This document shows positions 8,464-16,747 of a stretch of 64,000 bases of DNA, piece by piece. Within the stretch, counting starts at the first letter, position 1, and every line of letters starts with the position of its first letter. The notes below the pieces were generated by a model. The model had not been told where the DNA came from and made no database searches. It worked only from the letters and a program-made list of their open reading frames with translations. This DNA is from Lachnospiraceae bacterium (lineage in GTDB: Bacteria; Bacillota; Clostridia; Lachnospirales; Lachnospiraceae), in assembly GCA_022791575.1 (NCBI GenBank), contig JAAVZI010000035.1, forward strand, positions 1 through 64,000. Direction: 5' to 3'. The position numbers were made by a program, and so were the translations under genes.

Positions 8464-9681
8464 ATGAGACAAACCCGTAAGGAGAATTTTTTACTGGGAA
8501 AATTGGTATATGTAGTAATGGGAATTCTGGTGATTGTTCTTCTGGTTTTAATAATGGGAACCATATTCGGTCAATCAGATAAAAAATCAAAGTCTAAAAA
8601 TACAATGATAGAATCAGGAAACAGTCTGGATATTGGAGAAGTGAAAAATGCATTAAAGAAAGATACAATTCCAGCTCTGACAGAATTGGTTCAGCAGTAT
8701 TTTACTGCGATGTCTGCCTCTGACATTTCAACACTTGAGCAGATTGTAAGTCCTGTAACCGACGAAGATAAAGATATTATCCGCAGAAAAAAGGATTACA
8801 TTGAGAGTTATAACAATGTCGTAGTATATAGTAAATTATGCCCGACAGATGGCTCTTATTTGGTTTTTGCAGAACATGATATCAAGTTTAAGAATGAAGA
8901 TACCATGGTGCCAGGGTTGGAAACTCTTTATGTAAAGACTTCTAAGTCCGGCAGTCTGTATATTTACAAAGGGGATGACGTAGAGGCAGAAGTAAGGAAT
9001 TTTATTAATGAACAGCTTGCCAGCAGTACGGTACAGACGCTGTTTGATGATGTAAACAACCGTTATGTAGATGCACTGGCTTCTTCCGCTACTTTACTTG
9101 AGTTCGTAGAAGGTTTTGAAGGAAATACAGAATTAGTTGAGAAAGCAAAGGCGAAGGCAGCTTCTTCCTCAGCAGTAGAGGCAAATGCGAGCCCTACACC
9201 AAAACCAGAGGAGACAAAGCAGCCAGAAGAGACTACAGCGCCAACAGAAGCACCTGCACAGGAACCGGCCCCGCCGGAGAATCCTCAGCCGGCAGATACC
9301 AATGAGACGGTTTTAATTACAGCTAATGTAAATCTCAGAAACGGCAATGATGAAAGTGCTGAGAGAATTACGACGATGATTGTAGGAGATCAGGCAACAA
9401 GGGTGAGTATTACAGATAATGGCTGGAGTAAAGTTCAGTATAATGGAATGGAAGGCTATGTAAAATCAGATTATGTAACTACGTTTAAAATTATGGGAGA
9501 TACTGTTAAGCCTACGACAACAATCAATGTACGTCTGGAGGCAAGTGAAACAGCCAATATGGCAGGCCAGGTAACACCGGATACGACATTGACCAGATAT
9601 GCAGAATGTGACAATGGCTGGAGCCAGGTTCAGTATAACGGCGGAGTAGGTTACGTGAAGTCTGAGTATCTGACTAAATAG
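8464..9681 (+). CDS. Membrane-anchored envelope protein with two SH3 domains
   Basis: 405 residues. Residues 15-37 form one N-terminal membrane anchor; residues about 55-230 are an extracellular helical/NTF2-like domain. A Pro/Glu/Thr-rich linker (about 240-278) leads to two bacterial SH3 domains (about 283-340 and 350-404), each with the VNLRNG/INVRLE start and the GWSKVQYNG-GYVKSEY core. Such SH3 repeats usually bind peptidoglycan. No catalytic domain is present, so a cell-wall sensing or scaffold role is inferred. The gene follows tRNA-Arg and precedes two tRNA-Leu genes. Confidence 0.82.
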   Translation: MRQTRKENFLLGKLVYVVMGILVIVLLVLIMGTIFGQSDKKSKSKNTMIESGNSLDIGEVKNALKKDTIPALTELVQQYFTAMSASDISTLEQIVSPVTDEDKDIIRRKKDYIESYNNVVVYSKLCPTDGSYLVFAEHDIKFKNEDTMVPGLETLYVKTSKSGSLYIYKGDDVEAEVRNFINEQLASSTVQTLFDDVNNRYVDALASSATLLEFVEGFEGNTELVEKAKAKAASSSAVEANASPTPKPEETKQPEETTAPTEAPAQEPAPPENPQPADTNETVLITANVNLRNGNDESAERITTMIVGDQATRVSITDNGWSKVQYNGMEGYVKSDYVTTFKIMGDTVKPTTTINVRLEASETANMAGQVTPDTTLTRYAECDNGWSQVQYNGGVGYVKSEYLTK

Positions 9682-9764
9682 CAATCTTATAAGCAGATTT
9701 CGACAGTAATTGTGTGCATTGTATATATTATTTATATTTTTTTGAAAATTATTACAATTTATGG

Positions 9765-9793
9765 TTGACAATTTGACAAAAACGTGGTATTAT
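9765..9793 (+). promoter_or_regulatory. Promoter for the tRNA-Leu pair
   Basis: TTGACA (9765-9770), a 17-base spacer and TATTAT (9788-9793) lie 29 bases before the first tRNA-Leu gene. Confidence 0.6.
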
Positions 9794-9822
9794 AATTAAG
9801 CACGTTAGGTAATACGTCAAAC

Positions 9823-9906
9823 GCGGGAATGCTGGAATTGGCAGACAGGCTAGACTAAGGATCTAGTGTTGGCAACGACGTGAGGGTTCAAGTCCCTTTT
9901 CCCGCA
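9823..9906 (+). tRNA. tRNA-Leu (anticodon AAG)
   Basis: A class II tRNA of 84 bases with a long variable arm. The acceptor GCGGGAA pairs with TTCCCGC. The anticodon arm is CTAGA-CTAAGGA-TCTAG with AAG at 34-36. The T arm holds GGTTCAAGTCC. CCA is not encoded. Confidence 0.93.
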
Positions 9907-9938
9907 TTTGCGGGGTTGCCGCAGAAGAAGTTTTATAT

Positions 9939-10022
9939 GCAGGAGTGGCGGAATTGGCAGACGCGCAGGCTTCAGGTGCCTGTGGTAGCAATATCGTGTG
10001 GGTTCAAGTCCCATCTCCTGCA
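9939..10022 (+). tRNA. tRNA-Leu (anticodon CAG)
   Basis: A class II tRNA of 84 bases. The acceptor GCAGGAG pairs with CTCCTGC. The anticodon arm is CAGGC-TTCAGGT-GCCTG with CAG at 34-36. It lies 32 bases after tRNA-Leu(AAG) and is presumably co-transcribed with it. Confidence 0.93.
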
Positions 10023-10025
10023 CTG

Positions 10026-10062
10026 ACAAGGACAATGAGTAGATCATTGTCCTTGTTCCTTT
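10026..10062 (+). terminator. Terminator of the tRNA-Leu operon
   Basis: A perfect 13-bp stem, ACAAGGACAATGA with TCATTGTCCTTGT, a five-base loop and a short T-rich tail, directly after the second tRNA. Confidence 0.8.
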
Positions 10063-10102
10063 ATCTGAGTAATTTATCATAATATAGTATGGAGGGTTGA
10101 TA

Positions 10103-10357
10103 ATGTATTCAAAAGGACAGAGAATCATGGCGTGGGCAGGAATCGCCTGTCTGCTTTTGTTATATATTGTAAGTTTTATATTAGGAGTGTCTGGCAGCAA
10201 ACAGGCATTTCCTATGTTTATTGCTTCTTTACTGGCAACATTTTTTATACCGACAATGATTTATCTATTTCAGCTTTTCTTAAAAAATGCCAGGGGACGG
10301 CAGATGATGAACGAAGAGCCGATAGAATCAGATGAGGAAGATTCTTCTGATAATTAA
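10103..10357 (+). CDS. Small two-span membrane protein
   Basis: 84 residues from ATG 10103, with GGAGGG eight bases upstream. Two hydrophobic helices (about residues 10-30 and 38-60) are followed by an acidic tail (ESDEEDSSDN). This type of short membrane protein is common and uncharacterised in Lachnospiraceae. No function can be given. Confidence 0.7.
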   Translation: MYSKGQRIMAWAGIACLLLLYIVSFILGVSGSKQAFPMFIASLLATFFIPTMIYLFQLFLKNARGRQMMNEEPIESDEEDSSDN

Positions 10358-10502
10358 TAATTAGAAATTTATTTCTTATGTATGCAACCAAAGTCATTTG
10401 TTATGGTGATATATTGGTAGAATGGAGTAACATGGAAAAGAAACCAGGTGATTCCATTCTTACAACAGATGAACCAATAACAAAAAGCAGGAGGTTGTAT
10501 TA

Positions 10503-10971
10503 ATGAACAGAAAAGTAACTTTTAAGAAAACGTTGGCCTGTATTATGGCAGCTGTGGCGATAGGTGCTGGTATTAGATCATATAAAAAGGCTGTTTGAAA
10601 AAAATGTCAGGGATCAGGGGGATGAGCATCAATATTAACGATCGCAAGACAGCCAAAACAGCAATCAAGGCCTACCGCAAATTGCCGAGCGTGATCAGCG
10701 CAGAAGTTCAGACCTACGGGAAGGCCTGCTGTTTGGGTGTACTTCGAACGTCAATGGAGCGGATACCGGCTATCTGATGACTTGCTATATCTGGAGTTTT
10801 GATCAGCAGACCTGGATCACCCAGTCCGTTTATGAAGCATCCAACTGTGCCTGGTTTAAAGTATCCAGCCTGCCCAAAGGTACTTATATGATGTATAACT
10901 GTACAGAAAGACGAATGCCGAATGGAGAGCGGCGCAAGCTAAGCTGCGATTATTACCTATTTACTTTATAA
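10503..10971 (+). pseudogene. Decayed paralogue of the secreted Cys-rich protein at 20967
   Basis: A ribosome site (CAGGAGG) and signal peptide (MNRKVTFKKTLACIMAAVAI) are followed after about 31 codons by a stop. A later piece in the same frame (MSININDRKTAKTAIKAYRK) aligns with ISLNKNKTVSTAVKQY of the intact copy. After a deletion and frameshift near 10722 the C-terminal module continues in another frame (GLLFGCTSNVNGADTGYL, then the TCYIWSFDQQTW region to the stop at 10971). The last part is very similar to residues 295-376 of the intact protein. The middle of the gene is missing. Confidence 0.82.
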
Positions 10972-11042
10972 AAGGTTCAAAATACATAAGAAGAAAACAA
11001 CGAAACGGATGAAAACGCATGTGAGCTCTTGAGCATTTTATA

Positions 11043-11095
11043 AAAGCACTCTTGAATTGATATTGTGATGATATCAAAACAGGAGTGCTTTTTAC
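11043..11095 (+). terminator. Terminator-like hairpin
   Basis: AAAGCACTCTTG (11043-11054) pairs with CAGGAGTGCTTT (11080-11091) with one G-U pair. A second inner GATAT/ATATC stem and a T tract follow. It separates the decayed gene from the marR promoter. Confidence 0.6.
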
Positions 11096-11205
11096 TTACA
11101 ATCAATATGTTAGGAATTGGTTTGATACGAAAAAGAATAGAACAAAATACCAGCTGCTAGAATATCAAAAGATTCATTCCAAATAGAAAAATAAAAAGGA
11201 TGTGC

Positions 11206-11275
11206 TTGACATTTAAAGACGCACGTGATAACATAAAACTATTCTATATAGAACTGTTCTATGCAGAATAGTTTT
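11206..11275 (+). promoter_or_regulatory. marR promoter with a nested palindromic operator
   Basis: TTGACA (11206-11211), a 17-base spacer and TAACAT (11229-11234) form the promoter. Directly downstream, AAAACTATTCT (11235-11245) and AGAATAGTTTT (11265-11275) form a perfect inverted repeat. A second palindrome, ATAGAAC-T-GTTCTAT, lies between them. MarR proteins commonly bind such sites and repress their own operon, so autoregulation is the likely reading. Confidence 0.65.
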
Positions 11276-11316
11276 ATATGGAATGGTTTTGATTAGATGA
11301 TATTAGAGGTGATGGA

Positions 11317-11784
11317 TTGGAAACAAAAGGTGGATTTTATATCACGCAGATCAAACAGCTTCAGGACCGAATCTTCGAACAACTGCTGCAGGAGCACAAC
11401 ATCGAAATCAGCGGCGGCCAGGGACGCATTTTATTTATCCTCTGGAAAACGGACCATCTCACGATCAGCCAAATCAGTGAAAAAACATCCCTAGCCAAAA
11501 ATACAGTTTCGGCTGTAGTGGATGGAATGGTTCGCAAAGGAATCATAGAACGAAAAGTAAATCCCCAAAACCGCCGCCAGGCCATTGTATCGCTGACCGA
11601 CTATGCCAAATCCCTGCAGTCCCGATACGAACAAGTATCACAGAAAATGAATCTGCTGTTCTACCAGGGATTTTCCCAAGAAGAGCAGCAGCAGTTCGAA
11701 CAGTATCTGAACCGTATTTTAGATACCCTGACCGGGTATCTGCGCGCTGACAAAGACGAAAAGAGCAAGGAGGTTTCCCCATGA
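11317..11784 (+). CDS. MarR family transcriptional regulator
   Basis: 155 residues with the winged-helix fold: helices around ISGGQGRILFILW, the recognition region SQISEKTSLAKNTVSAVVDG and the wing (KVNPQNRRQAIVSLT). A TTG start at 11317 follows the AGAGGTGA site. Translation is coupled to the next gene by a four-base overlap, so the ligand is probably linked to that flavin-type enzyme. The palindromic operator lies 42 bases upstream. Confidence 0.92.
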   Translation: METKGGFYITQIKQLQDRIFEQLLQEHNIEISGGQGRILFILWKTDHLTISQISEKTSLAKNTVSAVVDGMVRKGIIERKVNPQNRRQAIVSLTDYAKSLQSRYEQVSQKMNLLFYQGFSQEEQQQFEQYLNRILDTLTGYLRADKDEKSKEVSP

Positions 11785-12209
11785 AAACAAAAGAAGAACT
11801 GACAGCATTTATCCAAAAACAAAAGACAGCCTTTCTATCCTCCGTTGATGAAGAGGGTTTTCCGAATATCAAGGCTATGTTCACGCCGCGTAAAATCGAC
11901 GGCAGCTGTCTCTATTTTTCAACCAATACTTCTTCCATGCGCACGCAGCAGTTTATGCAAAATCCCAAGGCATGCTTCTATGTCTATCATAGAGGCCGCT
12001 TCAAGTATGAGGGCCTAATGCTGACAGGCACGGTAGAAGTTTTGCAGGACGAGGAAATCAAAAAAGAAATCTGGTGCACCGGGGATTCGATATATTATAA
12101 ACAGGGCGTATCCGACCCGGATTACTGCGTATTAAAATTTACAGCAGTAAAAGGCAGACGATACCGTAACTTAAAATCAGAAAGTTTTCAGATTGCAGAT
12201 TTGGCATAG
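11781..12209 (+). CDS. Pyridoxamine 5'-phosphate oxidase-like flavin protein
   Basis: 142 residues with the split-barrel FMN-binding fold: AFLSSVDEEGFPNIKAM near the start, LYFSTNTSSMRTQQFMQNPKAC-type central text (split here), and VEVLQDEEIKKEIW later. Members of this small-protein group bind FMN or F420 and often act as general oxidoreductases. The true substrate is unknown. It overlaps marR and is the only other gene of that operon. Confidence 0.85.
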   Translation: MKTKEELTAFIQKQKTAFLSSVDEEGFPNIKAMFTPRKIDGSCLYFSTNTSSMRTQQFMQNPKACFYVYHRGRFKYEGLMLTGTVEVLQDEEIKKEIWCTGDSIYYKQGVSDPDYCVLKFTAVKGRRYRNLKSESFQIADLA

Positions 12210-12491
12210 CAGGAGCTCAAATTGTCAGGGTAGACGCGATATTTCTTTCCCATAAAAGAATTTTAGGCGGGCAGTACAAAGCCCGTTCAAATGTTCTTGG
12301 ATTGTTACAGCCATGCACCCCATGTTGATTCGGCAAATAAAAAGTTACCGCATACAAGCATTGATAAATTTCAAGTGCTGCCGCCAGATAAGAAAATAGA
12401 AATAAAAAGACAGCAGCAGATATAAAGCGCAGTATTGTCAGAAAGCAGCAAACTGCAAAACTATAGTCGTATTTCCTCTTTAATGATCTAA
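12210..12491. other. Non-coding stretch before the biotin promoter
   Basis: About 280 bases without a convincing gene on either strand. The minus-strand open frame across it shows no family pattern or spaced ribosome site. The stretch ends at the BirA-type box. Confidence 0.5.
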
Positions 12492-12544
12492 TTGTTAACA
12501 AAAACAAGAAACTGGTTGACAATTCGCCCCGCATCCTCTATACT
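12492..12544 (+). promoter_or_regulatory. BirA-type operator overlapping a promoter
   Basis: TTGTTAAC (12492-12499), a 15-base gap and GTTGACAA (12515-12522) match the known BirA box TTGTTAAC-N15-GTTAACAA with one mismatch. The right half contains the -35 hexamer TTGACA (12516-12521); a 17-base spacer and TATACT (12539-12544) complete the promoter. Biotin-loaded BirA bound here would block transcription of the downstream membrane protein and probably of the biotin genes. Confidence 0.83.
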
Positions 12545-12583
12545 GATAAAAAACTATTTCAAATAATTTCCACCGAGGTGTAT

Positions 12584-13072
12584 ATGCAGAACAGACAAAA
12601 GACAAGAGAAATCACCACAACCGCACTTATGGCCGTATTACTGGCCGTTCTGGGAATGCTGAAGCTCCCAAGTATCATTCCCGGAACCGAATTTCAGCTG
12701 TCCGCGCCCTTCGCTATTTGCATTGCCGCTTGTTTCGGCTTTAAGAAATACATAAAAATCGGCCTTCTCGCCAGCGCGGTCAACCTGATTCTCGGCGTCC
12801 ATACCATAGTAAATGTCACCATTGCCATGATCTTCCGCCTGGTTGCCGGAGGATTTCTCGCTATTGCCGGCGTTGGACCGGTCACGCTTGTGGTCAGCGG
12901 CCCCCTGGGAACAACAGCGGGAAGACTGGTATTAAGCACCGTCACAGGTACAGATCCGTTCGCCCTTCTGGCCGCCGCCGTGCCCGGTATGGTATTTACC
13001 GCCGTGAGCACCGCCGTAATGTATCCGGTTATGAAACGGGTAGTACGTAAAACAGGGGTTAGCCTAGACTAA
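12584..13072 (+). CDS. S-component-like membrane protein of the biotin regulon
   Basis: About 162 residues with five to six hydrophobic helices and little soluble sequence. The pattern (TTALMAVLLAVLG at the start, GTEFQLSAPFAICIAACFG in the first loop) resembles substrate-capture S components of ECF transporters. It lacks the usual BioY text. GTG 12578 is possible, but ATG 12584 is better placed after GAGGTG. Placement directly behind the BirA box and ahead of bioW points to uptake of biotin or a precursor such as pimelate; this is inference. No ECF ATPase genes are nearby. Confidence 0.72.
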   Translation: MQNRQKTREITTTALMAVLLAVLGMLKLPSIIPGTEFQLSAPFAICIAACFGFKKYIKIGLLASAVNLILGVHTIVNVTIAMIFRLVAGGFLAIAGVGPVTLVVSGPLGTTAGRLVLSTVTGTDPFALLAAAVPGMVFTAVSTAVMYPVMKRVVRKTGVSLD

Positions 13073-13269
13073 CATAAAAACAAACGCGCACTTCCACCGT
13101 GCGCACAGACCATTTGCTTCCATCCATGGAACCCCCAATGCTGCCGCAGAAACTGTGAGGCAAAAGTGCGGCCTGCATTTGCAGGCGCTGCTCAGTGGCA
13201 AAACTGGCTAAAAACCGTCGCACACAAAACCAGCCACACACAAAACCAGCCAACAGGAGAATAAAGACC

Positions 13270-13539
13270 ATGAGTACAGAAATAGAATTACTGGCCCATC
13301 TGGACCAGCTGCATACAACCGAATTAGGCGTTGGCCGTATTAAAAGCAATCTATCACTAGATACAGAGGATGTAGTAGAGTGGTGCAGAGAAAAGATCCA
13401 ATCCAAGCAGGCAGTCATTACAAGAAAGGGAAAAAATTGGTATATCCACGTGGATGCCTGTATCCTTACAGTAAATGCCCACAGCTACACCATCATCACC
13501 GCGCATAAAGAAAAACCATACCCAAAAAACAGCCCGTAA
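13270..13539 (+). CDS. DUF3781 family protein
   Basis: 89 residues from ATG 13270, preceded by CAGGAGAATAAAGACC. The pattern HTTELGVGRIKSNLSL, VVEWCREKI, ITRKGKNWYIHVDACI and NAHSYTIITAHK fits DUF3781, a small family of unknown function. It lies between the putative transporter and bioW, so it is probably transcribed with the biotin genes. No role in biotin synthesis is known. Confidence 0.75.
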   Translation: MSTEIELLAHLDQLHTTELGVGRIKSNLSLDTEDVVEWCREKIQSKQAVITRKGKNWYIHVDACILTVNAHSYTIITAHKEKPYPKNSP

Positions 13540-13616
13540 TGAACACATTTTGCGCTGTAAAAATCAGATAGAAGTTACCCCAAAACAGTTCCCCAGCAGA
13601 AAGAACAGGAATCCAC

Positions 13617-14345
13617 ATGAACCGTTACAGCATTAAAATGCGGGCCTCCAACAAAGAAGAAGGCCATATCTCCGGCGCCGAAAAAATCATCCCGGAAGAA
13701 GAACTGGAGCAGTACTGCACGCGGCTGTTAGCGCGCGCCTTGCAGCACAGCAAAGGAAAGCCCGATTTTATTAATCTAAAAATCGAAGCCATCAAAGAAG
13801 AAGAGATTCTGCGCCTCCCCGCCCTCCCGGTAACAACTGTTGAAACCGCCTCAGCCGAGGAGGGACAGGCAGTGGTACAAGACTACCTGCGCCGGCTGGG
13901 CCTTGCACACACCAAAGAAATACTCTCCATCTGGCAGCAAAGCTACGCCATGCGCGGCGCCATGCTTCTGCACGCCGACACGCTGCAGCGCCTAGAGCCC
14001 GACCGTGCGCGCGGAATCCGCGCCACCTACATGGATCTGGAAACCAGCGATCCGGCCGCAAAAACTGCCTGCAGCGGTAAAAACCATTTTAATGAAGCAC
14101 TCGTTCTGGCTACCAAAGTCGTCAGCCATCCCAATATTGTGGCCGAGCTGTGCATTTCCGACGACCCCGATTATGTCACCGGCTATATTGCCTCGAAACA
14201 ATTCGGCTACGTGCGCATTACAACCCTCAAAGAAATGGGAAGCCCCCAGGGCGGCCGCATTTTTCTGTTTCGTGGAAATGAACAGGAATGCAGCGCCTGC
14301 ATAGAATACTTGCAGCAGCAGAAAGTGCTCGTGCAGCGGACATAA
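13617..14345 (+). CDS. bioW: 6-carboxyhexanoate-CoA ligase (pimeloyl-CoA synthetase)
   Basis: 242 residues, normal for BioW. It activates pimelate with ATP and CoA to pimeloyl-CoA, the substrate of BioF. Family text includes YSIKMRASN and HISGAEKI near the start, ATYMDLETSDP in the centre and GGRIFLFRGN near the end. With bioF, bioB, bioD and bioA in the region, the cell can make biotin from pimelate; no bioC/bioH or bioI route is visible here. An AGAAAGAACAGGAATCCAC leader precedes ATG 13617. Confidence 0.94.
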   Translation: MNRYSIKMRASNKEEGHISGAEKIIPEEELEQYCTRLLARALQHSKGKPDFINLKIEAIKEEEILRLPALPVTTVETASAEEGQAVVQDYLRRLGLAHTKEILSIWQQSYAMRGAMLLHADTLQRLEPDRARGIRATYMDLETSDPAAKTACSGKNHFNEALVLATKVVSHPNIVAELCISDDPDYVTGYIASKQFGYVRITTLKEMGSPQGGRIFLFRGNEQECSACIEYLQQQKVLVQRT

Positions 14346-14445
14346 CATGCCCGACATATCCGTAATCGAACGTATTTGAACAAGCATTTACGCCCGCCGC
14401 ATTTCCCGCTTTGCGGGCAGTCTGCAGCAGAGGAAAGGAAGAGCC

Positions 14446-15609
14446 ATGAATAAATGGAAACGAATGGAAGATCATCTGTGTATGCTCCGGGAATCCCATC
14501 TGTACCGTACGCTCAAGGTTATTGAAAGCGCCCAGAGCTCCCACATCCGCTATCAGGGCCGGGAACTGCTGATGTTAGCCTCCAATTCCTATCTGGACTT
14601 CTGCGGCGAACCACGCATAAAACAGTACGCCGCAGAAATATTAGAACAATACGGAGTAGGCTCTGGCGGCTCCCGGCTGACTACCGGGACGACCGATTTA
14701 CATATCAAACTCGAAGAACACCTGGCCCGTTTCAAAGGACGGGAAGCGGCCATGGTCTTTAACACCGGCTTTGCTGCCAACAGCGGCGTCCTGCCGGCGC
14801 TCTGCCGGGACGGCGACGTCATTTATAGCGACGAATACAACCATGCCAGCATCATAGACGGCTGCCGCCAGTCGCGGGCAGAAACGGTCATTTACCGTCA
14901 TAACGACATGGACGATCTGGAGCAGAAAATCCTGGCTCGACCAGGACGTTTTGGATTGATTGTCAGCGACGGCGTATTTAGTATGGATGGAGATATCGTC
15001 AATCTGCCGCGGCTGGTCAGGCTGGCCGACACCTATGGCCTGCTGTCTATGATCGACGAAGCGCATGCCACTGGCGTCATTGGAAAGAGCGGCCGCGGCT
15101 GCGAAGAACATTTTCAAATGGAGGGCCGAACAGATGTTCTGATGGGAACTTTGAGCAAAGCACTTGGCACAGAGGGCGGCTACATCTGCGGCCCGCGCCC
15201 GCTGATTGAATATCTGAAAAATACAGCGCGTAGCTATATTTTCTCCACCTCTCTTTCACCGGTCACCATGGCGGCGGCCAAACGCGCACTGGAGCTGATC
15301 GAAGCAGAACCCCAGCGCATACAAAGGCTGCAGCAAAATATCCGCTGGTTCTGTCAATGTCTGCAGCAGCAGGGTCTGAACGCCCAGTCCGAGACGGCAA
15401 TCATTCCTATACGAATCGGTGACGAAGCGGCAGCTCTCCAGGCTTCCGAATGGCTGCTGCAGCACGGTTATTTTATCCCCGCTATCCGCTACCCCACAGT
15501 CCCCCAAGGCCAGGCCATGCTGCGCGCCGCGCTGATGGCAAGCCATACCAGAGAAGAGCTGGCCGGGGCGGCGCAGGCCATTGCCGAGGCAGTCAAAGCT
15601 GCAGGATAA
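14446..15609 (+). CDS. bioF: 8-amino-7-oxononanoate synthase
   Basis: 387 residues. This PLP enzyme condenses pimeloyl-CoA with alanine to KAPA. Visible are the glycine-rich YGVGSGGSRLTTGTTDLHIKL region, FNTGFAANSGV, the DEAHATGVIG motif (the Asp contacts the PLP ring nitrogen) and the PLP-lysine segment TLSKALGTEGGYICG. Length is typical. It starts 100 bases after bioW behind GAGGAAAGGAAGAGCC. The DNA is clearly more GC-rich than the flanking genes. Confidence 0.95.
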   Translation: MNKWKRMEDHLCMLRESHLYRTLKVIESAQSSHIRYQGRELLMLASNSYLDFCGEPRIKQYAAEILEQYGVGSGGSRLTTGTTDLHIKLEEHLARFKGREAAMVFNTGFAANSGVLPALCRDGDVIYSDEYNHASIIDGCRQSRAETVIYRHNDMDDLEQKILARPGRFGLIVSDGVFSMDGDIVNLPRLVRLADTYGLLSMIDEAHATGVIGKSGRGCEEHFQMEGRTDVLMGTLSKALGTEGGYICGPRPLIEYLKNTARSYIFSTSLSPVTMAAAKRALELIEAEPQRIQRLQQNIRWFCQCLQQQGLNAQSETAIIPIRIGDEAAALQASEWLLQHGYFIPAIRYPTVPQGQAMLRAALMASHTREELAGAAQAIAEAVKAAG

Positions 15610-15632
15610 ACAGCAAGGCCTATCACAAATTT

Positions 15633-15743
15633 TATTAGTAATTGCGTAAGTCGTATTTTAGGCGGTGTCAGTACTTGATTCGCTGCATTTTTGTATCGAT
15701 TGTCCAAACCCTGACAGTGAAATAAGAGTTTCGCAAGTGCCTA
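15633..15743 (+). repeat. Palindromic intergenic element, copy E (one arm deleted)
   Basis: The right arm and end of the element family are present: ATTCGCTGCATTTTTGTAT, then CGATTGTCCAAACCCTGACA and GAGTTTCGCAAGTGCCTA. The left end (TAATTGCGTAAGTCG) is also present, but the left long arm is missing, so the hairpin cannot form fully. Its loop edge (reverse strand GCGAATCAAGTACTGACA) matches that of copy C at 34156, suggesting one subfamily. It sits between bioF and bioB. Confidence 0.78.
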
Positions 15744-15772
15744 ACAAATTTACATAGAAAAGAGGAGCAATC

Positions 15773-16747
15773 ATGAGTATCGTGCAGGATTTAAAGGAAA
15801 AGGTATTAAATAGCGGACAGATCAGCAAAAAAGAGGCGCTAGAGCTATCACAAGCCCCATTGGCAGAGCTGACAGAAGCTGCAGATGAGATCCGCCGCAG
15901 ATTCTGCGGCGCAGGCTTTGACCTCTGCACCATTGTCAATGGCAAATGCGGCCGCTGCTCGGAGGACTGTAAATACTGCGCCCAGAGTGCCTATTATCAG
16001 AGCGAAAGCACGCAGAGCTACCCGCTTTTGTCCACAGAAGCGCTTTTAGAGGAGGCCAAACACAACGACGCCCAGGGGGTGCTGCGTTATTCGATTGTAA
16101 CCTCCGGCCGGAAGTTATCGGACCGCGAGGTGGAACAGGTCTGCGAAAGTATCCGTGCCATTAAAGCCCAGACCAGTCTCCAGGTCTGCGTATCGTTCGG
16201 TCTGCTTGAAGAAGAATCGTTTCGAAAACTCAAGGAAGCCGGCGCCTCCCGCGTGCACTGCAACCTGGAATCCTCAGCCGCATTTTTCCCCAGCGTCTGC
16301 ACCACCCACACCTACGAGGAAAAGATAGAGACGCTCAAAGCGGCCAAGCGGGCCGGCCTGTCTATCTGCTCCGGCGGCATTCTAGGGCTGGGCGAAACAA
16401 TGGAAGACCGCATAGATCTGGTTCTGACCGCAAGAGAGCTGGGCGTTAAATCAATCCCAGTCAATCTGCTCAATCCCATTCCCGGCACCCCTTATGAAAA
16501 TAATCAGCCTCTGAGCAGCGCAGAGGCGCGCCGCTGCGTGGCGGTGTTCCGCTTTCTGATTCCCGATGCGTCCATCCGCCTGGCCGGCGGCCGCGGCCTG
16601 TTGGGGGATAAGGGAAAAGGTTGTTTTCAGAGCGGCGCCAACGCGGCCATTTCCGGCGATATGCTGACAACGGCCGGCATTACGGTAGAAACGGACTTAC
16701 AGTTAATCAAAGAATTAGGATTCGAGGCGAGACTTTGCAATGAGTAA
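15773..16747 (+). CDS. bioB: Biotin synthase
   Basis: 324 residues. This radical SAM enzyme inserts sulfur into dethiobiotin. The radical cluster motif is CSEDCKYC (CxxxCxxC) preceded by VNGKCGRC. The SGGILGLGE and NLLNPIPGTPYE motifs and the auxiliary cluster arginine segment (SIRLAGGR) are present. An AGAGGAG site precedes ATG 15773. The last eight bases overlap the start of bioD, so the two are translationally coupled. Element copy E lies just upstream. Confidence 0.97.
   Translation: MSIVQDLKEKVLNSGQISKKEALELSQAPLAELTEAADEIRRRFCGAGFDLCTIVNGKCGRCSEDCKYCAQSAYYQSESTQSYPLLSTEALLEEAKHNDAQGVLRYSIVTSGRKLSDREVEQVCESIRAIKAQTSLQVCVSFGLLEEESFRKLKEAGASRVHCNLESSAAFFPSVCTTHTYEEKIETLKAAKRAGLSICSGGILGLGETMEDRIDLVLTARELGVKSIPVNLLNPIPGTPYENNQPLSSAEARRCVAVFRFLIPDASIRLAGGRGLLGDKGKGCFQSGANAAISGDMLTTAGITVETDLQLIKELGFEARLCNE

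Noticed and set aside
12217-12534. 105-residue minus-strand open frame before the biotin promoter
   Set aside because: It overlaps the BirA box and promoter and lacks a recognisable domain.
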